Assembly (NCBI GenBank): GCA_039934875.1
Contig: JBDTLH010000357.1
Location: forward strand, 1-5,580
DNA from: JBDTLH01 sp039934875
Lineage (GTDB): Bacteria; Acidobacteriota; Terriglobia; Terriglobales; Acidobacteriaceae
Reading direction: 5' to 3'
Length of the DNA: 5,580 nt
How positions within the stretch are numbered: the stretch's first letter is position 1; each line of letters begins with the position of its first letter. The notes beneath the pieces were generated by a model. That model saw only the letters and a program-made list of their open reading frames with translations, was not told the DNA's origin and did no database searches. This document shows positions 1 to 5,580 of the stretch, one piece after another. A program made the translations under genes and the position numbers.

Positions 1-803
1 GGGAACAGTATGTAAGCTACTCATCTGTTGCGCCGCTTTATGTGGCGGCGCGGAAGAAAGCGGGATGGACGGTCCTCATCATGCCCGCTTTCAAAGCAAT
101 CGACCCCTGGGCCGACGCGTGGAATACGATTGTCGGCGAGACGTGGCAGCAGTGGTCGGATGGTTTCATATCGGTGATTCTCGATCCGGCGCTGGGCGCG
201 GACAATGCCGCGGCGGTGCAGAGAGGCACGGTGGGCAGTTACGCCAACTATACGGATGGAGTGCATCCTGGGCCGACGTATCCGGCAATGGCGAACTACG
301 TTGCGCAATATTTGAATCTGCTGGAGGGCTGCCGCTTCGAGTCTTGTGCGTCGCCTGAGGTGAAGCGTTCAGCCTACGCCGAAGCCGATGGAGACGAGGT
401 GCTGGAGGTGGACAGCACCAGAGCCGGCTTTACCGTGACCCTGCCCGACTGCACCGCCTTCTTAGGTACCACGCGATACATCCGGAATCGAGGTAAGGCA
501 AATCAAGTGACGGTCCAGGGGAGCACGATCACCTATGCCAACACCGATCCCTCGACCTGCGCGAAAGACCCAGCCTCCAATACCATTAAGTGCGGTGGCT
601 TCTCGCCGTTCACGCAGCCCGTCAAGGGGCCAGATACGATTTCCGCGGGCCAGACGGGCGTCTTCCGGGTGGTTGCCGGTGGACTCACGCTCCAAGGCAA
701 CAGCGAAGTTTTCGGCGCGCATACTCCAAGGGCAAGTGGCATTGCCGGTGGCAGTTGTACCTGGGTGCGGGAAGCCGATTCCTCCCCTAAACCTCACCAC
801 TAA
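1..803 (+). CDS. SGNH/GDSL-type hydrolase, C-terminal part (5' end outside window)
   Basis: The reading frame is open from the left edge (first full codon at 3) to TAA at 801-803, giving 266 visible residues. The true start lies upstream, and the GTG at 42 is just an internal valine. The visible part matches the end of an SGNH/GDSL esterase fold. A beta strand (GWTVLIMPAF) is followed by helical sequence and then the block V motif TDGVHPGPTYPAMANYV. Its Asp (255-257) and His (264-266) would be the catalytic Asp and His, while the Ser-containing GDS block is off-window. After the fold comes a tail of about 150 residues, rich in Val, Thr and Gly, that is probably a beta-sandwich. Six cysteines (CRFESC, PDC, STC, IKC, GSC) suggest disulfides and an exported protein, but the signal peptide cannot be seen. 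The family hydrolyses ester bonds, often in acylated carbohydrates; the substrate here is unknown. It could also be a phage- or surface-associated esterase. The family call is fairly sure, the tail function is not. Confidence 0.75.
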   Translation, partial: EQYVSYSSVAPLYVAARKKAGWTVLIMPAFKAIDPWADAWNTIVGETWQQWSDGFISVILDPALGADNAAAVQRGTVGSYANYTDGVHPGPTYPAMANYVAQYLNLLEGCRFESCASPEVKRSAYAEADGDEVLEVDSTRAGFTVTLPDCTAFLGTTRYIRNRGKANQVTVQGSTITYANTDPSTCAKDPASNTIKCGGFSPFTQPVKGPDTISAGQTGVFRVVAGGLTLQGNSEVFGAHTPRASGIAGGSCTWVREADSSPKPHH

Positions 804-867
804 GCTGAACCACTGACTTACTCTAGGCGAAACCCCTCAGCACCTTAGCCGCGCGAAACATACCCAG

Positions 868-965
868 TTTTGATCGCTTTTTATGCATTTTTTATGCTTT
901 TTTGAGCTGTTTTTTGCTGAATTAAACGCTCTTTTTTGCCTATTTTCCGCAAAACTAAGGTTTTT
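868..965. promoter_or_regulatory. phased T-tracts, predicted intrinsically curved DNA
   Basis: T-runs of 4-6 bases start at 868, 878, 888, 898, 910, 932, 943 and 961. Intervals are close to 10-11 bp or a multiple of it; the 921 position is filled by an AT-rich but broken run, and an A4 sits at 951-954. Tracts of A or T repeated at the helical period are known to bend DNA. The position, about 170-270 bp before the glucoamylase start codon, would suit a binding region for a nucleoid protein or an upstream activating bend. The spacing is directly visible; the regulatory role is inferred. Confidence 0.5.
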
Positions 966-1075
966 CGGGGCTGTTCTGCCCCCTCCCAAAATAGAGCAAG
1001 TACGGTCCAGCCGGAAGCCGGAGGAACCGAGTGCAATGGAAGCATCTCTCTTGAGTATAGGGATTTTGGATTCGC

Positions 1076-1085
1076 CTTAGCTAAG
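1076..1085. promoter_or_regulatory. perfect 10-bp palindrome, possible operator
   Basis: CTTAGCTAAG is its own reverse complement and ends 51 bases before the glucoamylase ATG. A transcription factor dimer could bind here, but the site is short, is present once, and matches no operator consensus that I recognise. It could be chance. Confidence 0.2.
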
Positions 1086-1123
1086 ATGAAGGTGGTTGCC
1101 ACAAAAGTCTGAAGGGGAAGGCA

Positions 1124-1128
1124 AGAGG
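1124..1128 (+). promoter_or_regulatory. ribosome binding site of the glucoamylase gene
   Basis: AGAGG lies 8 bases before the ATG at 1137, a good Shine-Dalgarno match and spacing. An in-frame TGA at 1110-1112 rules out any start further upstream, so this site and ATG 1137 fix the beginning of the protein. Confidence 0.75.
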
Positions 1129-1136
1129 CGAGTTTC

Positions 1137-3530
1137 ATGATCAGCAATCGAAAAAATGTGGCGTTTGGAGCGCCTGGGATGGCGCCGCGCTGGACCAGCG
1201 GCGCGAAGGACGCAGTGGGGACGGCGTATTCGATCGCCAGCAAGGTGTGGTTCACCGCCGTGAGGGGCTGCTTGACGGAGGTCTATTATCCCACCATCGA
1301 TACGCCGCAGATCCGCGACCTGCAGTTCCTCATCACGGATGGGGAGACGTTCTTTCATGAGGAGCGCAGGGCGCTGGTCCCGACCGTGCATCCGCTGGAG
1401 AATGGCGCGCTGGGCGTCTCTGTCACGATGAGCGATCCGGAGGGGCGTTATAAGCTGCGCAAGCAGATCATCAGCGATCCCTTTCAGGCGACGGTGCTGA
1501 TGAACGTGACGGTGGACGCCAGCGAGGAGATGCTGAAGAAGCTGCATGTGTATGCGCTGTGCGCTCCGCATTTGAATATCGGGGGGGCGCACAACAACGG
1601 AGAGGTGGTGCAAGCGCAGGGGCGGATGCTGCTGAGCGCATTTCGCGACGATACCCACCTGGCAATGGGAGCGACGCTGCCCTTTAAGCGCACATCCGTG
1701 GGGTATGTGGGAGTGACCGATGGCTGGCAGGACATCTCCGATAACTTGCAGATGAATTGGGATTTCGACTATGCGCCGGACGGAAATATCGCGATCACGG
1801 GAGAGCTCGATTTAAGCAAGGGCGCTACGTTTACGCTGGGGCTGTCGTTTGGAGATACGCGGCAGTCGGCGGTGGCCACGCTGTTTCAATCCTTGAGCGC
1901 GCCGTTTGAGACGGTGCGAGAGAGGTTCGTAAAGGAGTGGGGGCGGACCGGCAAGCGGATGGAAGCGGTGCGCAGCGAGAGCCAGCATGATGGACACTTG
2001 TTCGCGACCAGCGTCAACCTGTTGCTGGCGCATGAAGACAAATCCTATCCGGGGGCGTTGATTGCGTCTTTAAGTATTCCGTGGGGAGAGCTCAAGGGAG
2101 ATGAGGACACGGGCGGCTATCATCTGGTGTGGCCTCGGGACCTTTGCCAATCGGCTACGGCGTTGCTGTCGTTGGGGGACACGGCGACTCCGCTGCGCAG
2201 CTTGATTTATTTGACGGTGACGCAGTTGGGAGACGGCTGCTTCTATCAGAACTTCTGGATTGACGGAGATCCCTATTGGAAGGGAGTGCAGCTGGATGAA
2301 GTGGCGTTTCCGATCATGCTCGGCTGGCGGCTGAAGCAGGCGGGAGCGCTCTCCTACTTCGATCCGGCGGCAATGGTGAAGGGGGGTCTGGCGTTTTTAA
2401 TGTGCGAGGGCCCGGTAACCAATCAGGACCGGTGGGAGGAGGCATCGGGGTACTCGCCTTCGACGCTGGCGGCGGTGATCGCGGCGCTGATTTGCGGGGC
2501 GGAGTTTTTGCGCGAGGTGAAAGAGGACGAGTCGGCGGAGTTCGTGGAAGAGTACGCCGATTTTTTGAATGCCAACCTGGAGAAGTGGACGGTGACGACG
2601 GAGGGTACGCTCGACGCGGATATCAAGCGGCATTTCATACGGGTGAATCCGGTATCGCTGGATAAGGACGGGTATTCAGACGAGGACCCGAACCGCGGCA
2701 CGTTGCGGCTGGCGAACCAGGCGCCGGGCGCGCAGGTGGAGTATCCGGCGAAGGAGATTGTGGATGCGGGGTTTCTGGAAATAGTGCGTTATGGGATCCG
2801 CAGGGCGGGGGACCCGTTGTTTGAGGATTCGCTGAAGGTCGTGGATGCGGTATTGAAGGTGGATTTGCCGCAGGGCCCGGGATGGCGCCGATACAACCAC
2901 GATGGCTATGGCCAGCGGGCGGATGGCACCGGGTACGACGGTTGGGGCGTGGGGAGGGCGTGGCCGCTGCTGACCGGCGAGCGCGCACACTATGAGTTGG
3001 ACGCGGGAAGAGATGCGGTGTCGCTGCTGAAAACTTACGAAAAATTCGGGCAGGGGCTGGGGCTCTTTCCGGAGCAGGTGTGGGATTCGGAGGAGCAGCC
3101 GAATTCAAAACTTTATTTTGGCGCGCCCACGGGCTCGGCGATTCCGCTGGTCTGGGCCCATGCGGAATATATCAAGCTGGTGCGGTCGATCGAATTGGGC
3201 CATGCGGTGGACCGGATTGCACCGGTATATGACCGTTATGTGGGGGGCAGCGAGCCGGAGTCGAAGATCGAGGTCTGGAGCACGAACCGGCGGCCGAGAT
3301 CGATTGCGACCGGCAAGCCGCTTCGCATCATCTATAGGGAAGATTTCATGGTGCGCTGGACAACCGATGGTTGGAAGACCCAACAGGACACAGAAGCAAT
3401 CGGGAATGGGTTGGCTCTGCACTATGTGGACATTCCAGTGCTGAAAGGCGGCGGCACGCTGCGATTCACTTTATTCTGGAAGGACAGCAAGCGGTGGGAG
3501 GGACGAGATTACAGCGTGAACTGGGGATAA
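1137..3530 (+). CDS. glucan 1,4-alpha-glucosidase (glucoamylase), family GH15
   Basis: This 797-residue enzyme should release glucose from the non-reducing ends of alpha-1,4-glucans by inversion. Residues about 10-270 form the beta-rich N-terminal domain of bacterial glucoamylases and glucodextranases (WTSGAKDAVGTAYS, EVYYPTIDTPQIRDLQFL). Residues about 275-690 are the (alpha/alpha)6 catalytic barrel. By motif, substrate-binding VWPRD (331-335) has Trp332, Arg334 and Asp335; the general acid is Glu434 in DRWEEASGYSPST; the general base is Glu646 in LFPEQVW. Residues about 705-797 form a C-terminal beta domain (VRWTTDGWKTQQD, LRFTLFWKDSKRWEGRDYSV). The N-terminus is polar with no signal peptide or membrane segment, so it is probably cytoplasmic and acts on glycogen, maltodextrins or imported oligosaccharides. 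Length and catalytic residues look complete. A related GH15 specificity (glucodextranase, isomaltose or trehalose type) cannot be excluded. It is followed after 260 bp by transketolase on the same strand, which fits intracellular glucose use. Confidence 0.93.
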   Translation: MISNRKNVAFGAPGMAPRWTSGAKDAVGTAYSIASKVWFTAVRGCLTEVYYPTIDTPQIRDLQFLITDGETFFHEERRALVPTVHPLENGALGVSVTMSDPEGRYKLRKQIISDPFQATVLMNVTVDASEEMLKKLHVYALCAPHLNIGGAHNNGEVVQAQGRMLLSAFRDDTHLAMGATLPFKRTSVGYVGVTDGWQDISDNLQMNWDFDYAPDGNIAITGELDLSKGATFTLGLSFGDTRQSAVATLFQSLSAPFETVRERFVKEWGRTGKRMEAVRSESQHDGHLFATSVNLLLAHEDKSYPGALIASLSIPWGELKGDEDTGGYHLVWPRDLCQSATALLSLGDTATPLRSLIYLTVTQLGDGCFYQNFWIDGDPYWKGVQLDEVAFPIMLGWRLKQAGALSYFDPAAMVKGGLAFLMCEGPVTNQDRWEEASGYSPSTLAAVIAALICGAEFLREVKEDESAEFVEEYADFLNANLEKWTVTTEGTLDADIKRHFIRVNPVSLDKDGYSDEDPNRGTLRLANQAPGAQVEYPAKEIVDAGFLEIVRYGIRRAGDPLFEDSLKVVDAVLKVDLPQGPGWRRYNHDGYGQRADGTGYDGWGVGRAWPLLTGERAHYELDAGRDAVSLLKTYEKFGQGLGLFPEQVWDSEEQPNSKLYFGAPTGSAIPLVWAHAEYIKLVRSIELGHAVDRIAPVYDRYVGGSEPESKIEVWSTNRRPRSIATGKPLRIIYREDFMVRWTTDGWKTQQDTEAIGNGLALHYVDIPVLKGGGTLRFTLFWKDSKRWEGRDYSVNWG

Positions 3531-3612
3531 GAGTGGCGGCCGATGCCACGGATAGAGGTGAAACCAACTTGGGATTGGAAATTGTTTGCTGAGAGGGCGG
3601 GATGGAAAGAGT

Positions 3613-3627
3613 GGATTTCATAAATCC
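3613..3627. repeat. short inverted repeat GGATTT-CAT-AAATCC
   Basis: A perfect 6-bp inverted repeat with a 3-base spacer sits immediately before the GC-rich hairpins and may form the outer edge of that composite repeat element. With a 3-base loop it is weak as an RNA hairpin; a protein binding site or chance is equally possible. Confidence 0.35.
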
Positions 3628-3684
3628 CTCGGGGGCTAAAGCCCAGGATTCGGTATGGCCTATCCCCCGGGCTGAAGCCGGGGG
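3628..3684. repeat. double-hairpin intergenic palindromic repeat
   Basis: Two related hairpins occur 36 bp apart and share the core GGGCTRAAGCC (3633-3643 and 3669-3679). The first, GGGCTAAAGCCC (3633-3644), folds as a 4-bp stem with a TAAA loop. The second (3664-3684) has five C-G pairs, a possible bulged G and three inner pairs closing a TGAA loop. From memory, paired 'GGGCTAAAGCCC ... GGGCTGAAGCCC' elements are frequent between genes in Acidobacteria, resembling REP/BIME elements; a genome search would settle that. Neither hairpin is followed by a T-run, so they do not look like intrinsic terminators, though they could protect the 3' end of the glucoamylase mRNA. Confidence 0.65.
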
Positions 3685-3767
3685 TCTACCTAGCACCGGG
3701 GGTCCTACCAACACCCGGGGGTCTAGCTAACCGCGGGGTCTAGTTAACACCGGGGGGTTGAGCTAAC
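3680..3767. repeat. five degenerate 17-19 bp G-rich tandem repeats
   Basis: Five head-to-tail units begin at 3680, 3698, 3717, 3735 and 3752, with a consensus close to GGGGGTCTAGCTAACACC. Each opens with a run of 4-6 G. Units three and four are the most alike (GTCTAGCTAAC versus GTCTAGTTAAC), while the last is the most divergent. The array starts inside the right arm of the preceding hairpin and ends about 20 bases before the transketolase start codon, so it lies in the probable leader of that gene. Copy number may vary between strains by slippage. A regulatory role is not shown by sequence alone. Confidence 0.7.
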
Positions 3768-3772
3768 AAGCG

Positions 3773-3779
3773 AGGGGAG
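3773..3779 (+). promoter_or_regulatory. ribosome binding site of transketolase
   Basis: AGGGGAG is the best Shine-Dalgarno match, with 11 bases to the ATG at 3791, somewhat long. A second AGAGG (3786-3790) abuts the ATG and is too close to serve. An in-frame TAG at 3785-3787 excludes any earlier start, so ATG 3791 is the first possible start despite the imperfect spacing. Confidence 0.55.
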
Positions 3780-3790
3780 ATAGATAGAGG

Positions 3791-5580
3791 ATGCAGAGCA
3801 CGGCAGCGGATGTACAGTTACTCACCATTGACACCATTAGAACGCTGGCCATCGATGCGGTACAGAAGGCGAACAGCGGGCATCCGGGGGCGCCGATGTC
3901 GCTGGCACCGATGGGATATGTGCTGTGGCATGAGTTCTTGCGGCATAATCCGACGGACCCGCATTGGCCGAACCGCGACCGCTTTGTATTGTCGAATGGG
4001 CACGCTTCGATGCTGCTCTATTCGCTGCTCAACCTGACGGGATACGATTTGCCGCTCGATGAGCTCAAGCGCTTCCGGCAGTGGGGATCGAAGACGCCGG
4101 GACATCCCGAGTATGGCATGACGCCGGGGGTAGAGACGACGACTGGTCCGCTGGGACAGGGCGTGAGCAATTCTGTGGGCATGGCAATTGCAGAGCGCTG
4201 GCTGGCTGCGCACTTCAACCGGGGCGAGCAGAAGATTGTGGATTATCGCGTTTATGCGGTCTGCGGCGATGGCGATATGGAGGAGGGGATCTCGTCCGAG
4301 GCGGCTTCGCTGGCCGGCCATCTGGGGCTTTCTAATCTGACTTGGATTTATGACAACAACCACATCAGCATTGAGGGCGATACGGAGCTGGCGTTTACGG
4401 AAGATGTAGCGGCGCGCTTCCGGGCGTATCACTGGAACGTTCTGCATGTGACCGACGGAAACGATACGCAGGCGATCCATGGTGCAATGCAACAGGCACA
4501 ACAGGAGACGGAGCGTCCGACATTTATTGTTCTGAATACCAAGATTGCTTGGGGCTCGCCCAATAAGCAGGGCAAGGCGAGCGCGCACGGCGAGCCGCTG
4601 GGCGCGGATGAGGTGAAGCTGACCAAGAAGTTTTATGGATGGGACCATCCGGACTTTTTTGTGCCAGAGGAGGTGCGCGAGCATATGGATGCACGGCCCC
4701 GAGGCAAACAGTTGGAGGCGGAGTGGCGGCAGAGTTTTGCTGCTTACGCGAAACAGTATCCGGAGCTGGCGAAGCAATTCAATCAAATACAGAATCGCGA
4801 ATTGCCGGAAGGGTGGGACAAAGACATTCCATCGTTTGCACCGGATGAAAAGGGAATCGCCAGCCGCGATTCGAGCGGCAAGGTAGAGAATGCGATTGCC
4901 AAGAATCTGCCCTGGCTGGTGGGCGGCGCGGCGGACCTTGCGCCTTCGACCAAGACGCTGATGACGTTTGAGGGCGCGGGCGATTTTGAGAAGGGCAATT
5001 ACAGCGGGCGCAACTTCCACTTCGGAATCCGCGAACATGCCATGGGCGGAATCGTGAATGGCATGGTGGTCAGCGGGTTGCGTGCGTTCGGCGCGGGATT
5101 TCTGATCTTCTCGGATTATATGCGGGGTTCGATCCGGCTATCGGCAGTCATGGACCTGCCGTCGCTTTTCGTTTTCACGCATGATTCGATCGGGGTGGGC
5201 GAGGATGGGCCGACGCACCAGCCGATTGAGCAGTTGATGTCTTTGCGGGCGATTCCGCGGTTGGTGCTGATTCGTCCGGCGGACGCGAATGAGGTGGCGG
5301 AGGCGTGGCGCGTGGTGATGAACAGTAAGGTGGATCCGCATGTGCTGGCGTTGACGCGGCAGGCGATACCGACCTTCGACCGCACGAAATATGCATCGGC
5401 AGCAGGGCTGGCGAAGGGCGCATACATCATGGTGGACAACAGCAGCGGCAACAGGCCGGAGCTGATCCTGATAGGAACGGGTTCGGAGGTGCAGTTATGC
5501 ATCGGAGCGTATGAAAAGCTGGCTGGCGAGGAAGTCGAGCAGGGCCTGACGTTCCTGTCGGCGGTCGTGGGCCCAGAAGG
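3791..5580 (+). CDS. tkt: transketolase, N-terminal 596 residues (3' end outside window)
   Basis: Transketolase moves two-carbon ketol units between sugar phosphates in the pentose phosphate pathway, using thiamine diphosphate and a divalent metal in the cytoplasm. Family landmarks are in order. Substrate and cofactor His are His31 (SGHPGAPM), His71 (SNGHASML), His104 (TPGHPEYG) and His266 (SAHGEPLG). The cofactor/metal motif is CGDGDMEEG (158-166), with Asp160 and Asn190 (YDNNHIS) as ligands. Phosphate-binding residues are Arg359 (IASR) and Ser386 (ADLAPS). The catalytic Glu is Glu415 (FGIREHAM). THDSIGVGEDGPTHQP (463-478) carries His464, Asp472 and His476, followed by Arg523 (LTRQ). Usual length is about 660-690 residues, so roughly 70-90 are missing beyond the edge. 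An in-frame TAG at 3785 fixes ATG 3791 as the first start. The last 13 or so residues (from 5540) no longer resemble the family and may be sequence error. It lies 260 bp after the glucoamylase and could be co-transcribed or have its own promoter. Confidence 0.96.
   Translation, partial: MQSTAADVQLLTIDTIRTLAIDAVQKANSGHPGAPMSLAPMGYVLWHEFLRHNPTDPHWPNRDRFVLSNGHASMLLYSLLNLTGYDLPLDELKRFRQWGSKTPGHPEYGMTPGVETTTGPLGQGVSNSVGMAIAERWLAAHFNRGEQKIVDYRVYAVCGDGDMEEGISSEAASLAGHLGLSNLTWIYDNNHISIEGDTELAFTEDVAARFRAYHWNVLHVTDGNDTQAIHGAMQQAQQETERPTFIVLNTKIAWGSPNKQGKASAHGEPLGADEVKLTKKFYGWDHPDFFVPEEVREHMDARPRGKQLEAEWRQSFAAYAKQYPELAKQFNQIQNRELPEGWDKDIPSFAPDEKGIASRDSSGKVENAIAKNLPWLVGGAADLAPSTKTLMTFEGAGDFEKGNYSGRNFHFGIREHAMGGIVNGMVVSGLRAFGAGFLIFSDYMRGSIRLSAVMDLPSLFVFTHDSIGVGEDGPTHQPIEQLMSLRAIPRLVLIRPADANEVAEAWRVVMNSKVDPHVLALTRQAIPTFDRTKYASAAGLAKGAYIMVDNSSGNRPELILIGTGSEVQLCIGAYEKLAGEEVEQGLTFLSAVVGPE

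Larger units (their letters stand above)
804..1136. other. intergenic region between hydrolase and glucoamylase genes
   Basis: No credible gene lies in these 333 bases; short frames here lack family resemblance and run through T-rich sequence. I see no strong intrinsic terminator for the upstream hydrolase: the one small GC hairpin (967-982) is not followed by a T-run. The region is AT-rich between about 865 and 965, in sharp contrast to the flanking genes, because of regularly spaced T-tracts (listed separately). It then returns to GC-rich sequence with a CCGGAAGCCGG inverted motif at 1011-1021. It ends with a 10-bp palindrome and a ribosome binding site before the glucoamylase. The glucoamylase promoter most likely lies somewhere here, but no convincing -35/-10 pair could be assigned by eye. 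Confidence 0.7.

Noticed and set aside
42..44. GTG as the start codon of the first gene
   Set aside because: The frame is open upstream to the window edge and the coded sequence there (EQYVSYSSVAPLY) continues the protein. The SGNH fold also needs its N-terminal part, so the gene begins outside the window.
967..982. Hairpin GGGGC-TGTTCT-GCCCC as a terminator of the hydrolase gene
   Set aside because: The stem is only 5 bp, T-runs precede rather than follow it on the + strand, and on the - strand it is followed by A rather than T. It fits no intrinsic terminator.
1051..1087. Possible sigma-70 promoter with TTGAGT (1051) and TAAGAT (1082)
   Set aside because: The spacing is about 25 bases, far from 17, and no better -10 box lies at the proper distance from TTGAGT.
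881..1255. Minus-strand open frame across the T-rich intergenic region
   Set aside because: Its C-terminal Lys/Gln-rich part is simply the T-tracts read backwards, its N-terminal part overlaps the glucoamylase start, and it resembles no family.
3680..3757. Canonical G-quadruplex made from the repeated G-runs
   Set aside because: Loops between runs are about 12-14 bases, longer than the usual limit of about 7, so only an unusual long-loop form is possible. It is kept as part of the array finding, not as a feature.
3613..3767. CRISPR array
   Set aside because: The units are contiguous degenerate repeats of 17-19 bp with no unique spacers, and no cas genes are present.
3818..5038. Long open frame (406 codons) on the minus strand opposite transketolase
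   Set aside because: It lies wholly antisense to a clearly conserved transketolase, is rich in Arg, Leu and Ile as expected from a GC-rich shadow, and shows no recognisable domain.

Overview
This window looks like ordinary chromosomal DNA from a moderately GC-rich bacterium. An acidobacterium (Terriglobia/Acidobacteriaceae type) is the best guess. The basis is the style of the proteins, the GC-rich third codon positions and the intergenic GGGCTRAAGCC hairpin repeats. That assignment is an inference from memory of the families, not the result of a search. All three genes lie on the + strand, and the first and last are cut by the window edges.

Layout. Positions 1-803 hold the C-terminal part of an SGNH/GDSL-type hydrolase. 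It ends its catalytic domain with the DGVH block (catalytic Asp and His) and then carries a cysteine-containing, beta-rich tail of about 150 residues. Positions 804-1136 are non-coding. This gap contains a striking series of T-tracts phased at about 10-11 bp (868-965), which predicts intrinsically curved DNA, and then a perfect 10-bp palindrome (1076-1085) shortly before the next gene. Positions 1137-3530 encode a complete 797-residue family GH15 glucan 1,4-alpha-glucosidase (glucoamylase) with no signal peptide, so it is probably cytoplasmic. Positions 3531-3790 are non-coding and hold a composite repeat: two related hairpins sharing GGGCTRAAGCC, followed by five degenerate 17-19 bp G-rich tandem units. 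Positions 3791-5580 encode the first 596 residues of a transketolase, which runs off the right edge.

How the genes may work together. A cytoplasmic glucoamylase releases glucose from glycogen-like or maltodextrin chains. After phosphorylation that glucose can enter the pentose phosphate pathway, where transketolase acts. The shared strand and adjacency suggest a carbon-storage/pentose-phosphate neighbourhood. However, the 260-bp repeat-filled gap means co-transcription cannot be assumed. The hydrolase upstream has no evident link to the other two genes.

I see no convincing undescribed system here. The items most worth a second look are the phased T-tracts, the G-rich tandem array in the transketolase leader, and the last 40 bases or so, where the transketolase reading abruptly stops resembling its family and may reflect sequence error at a contig end.
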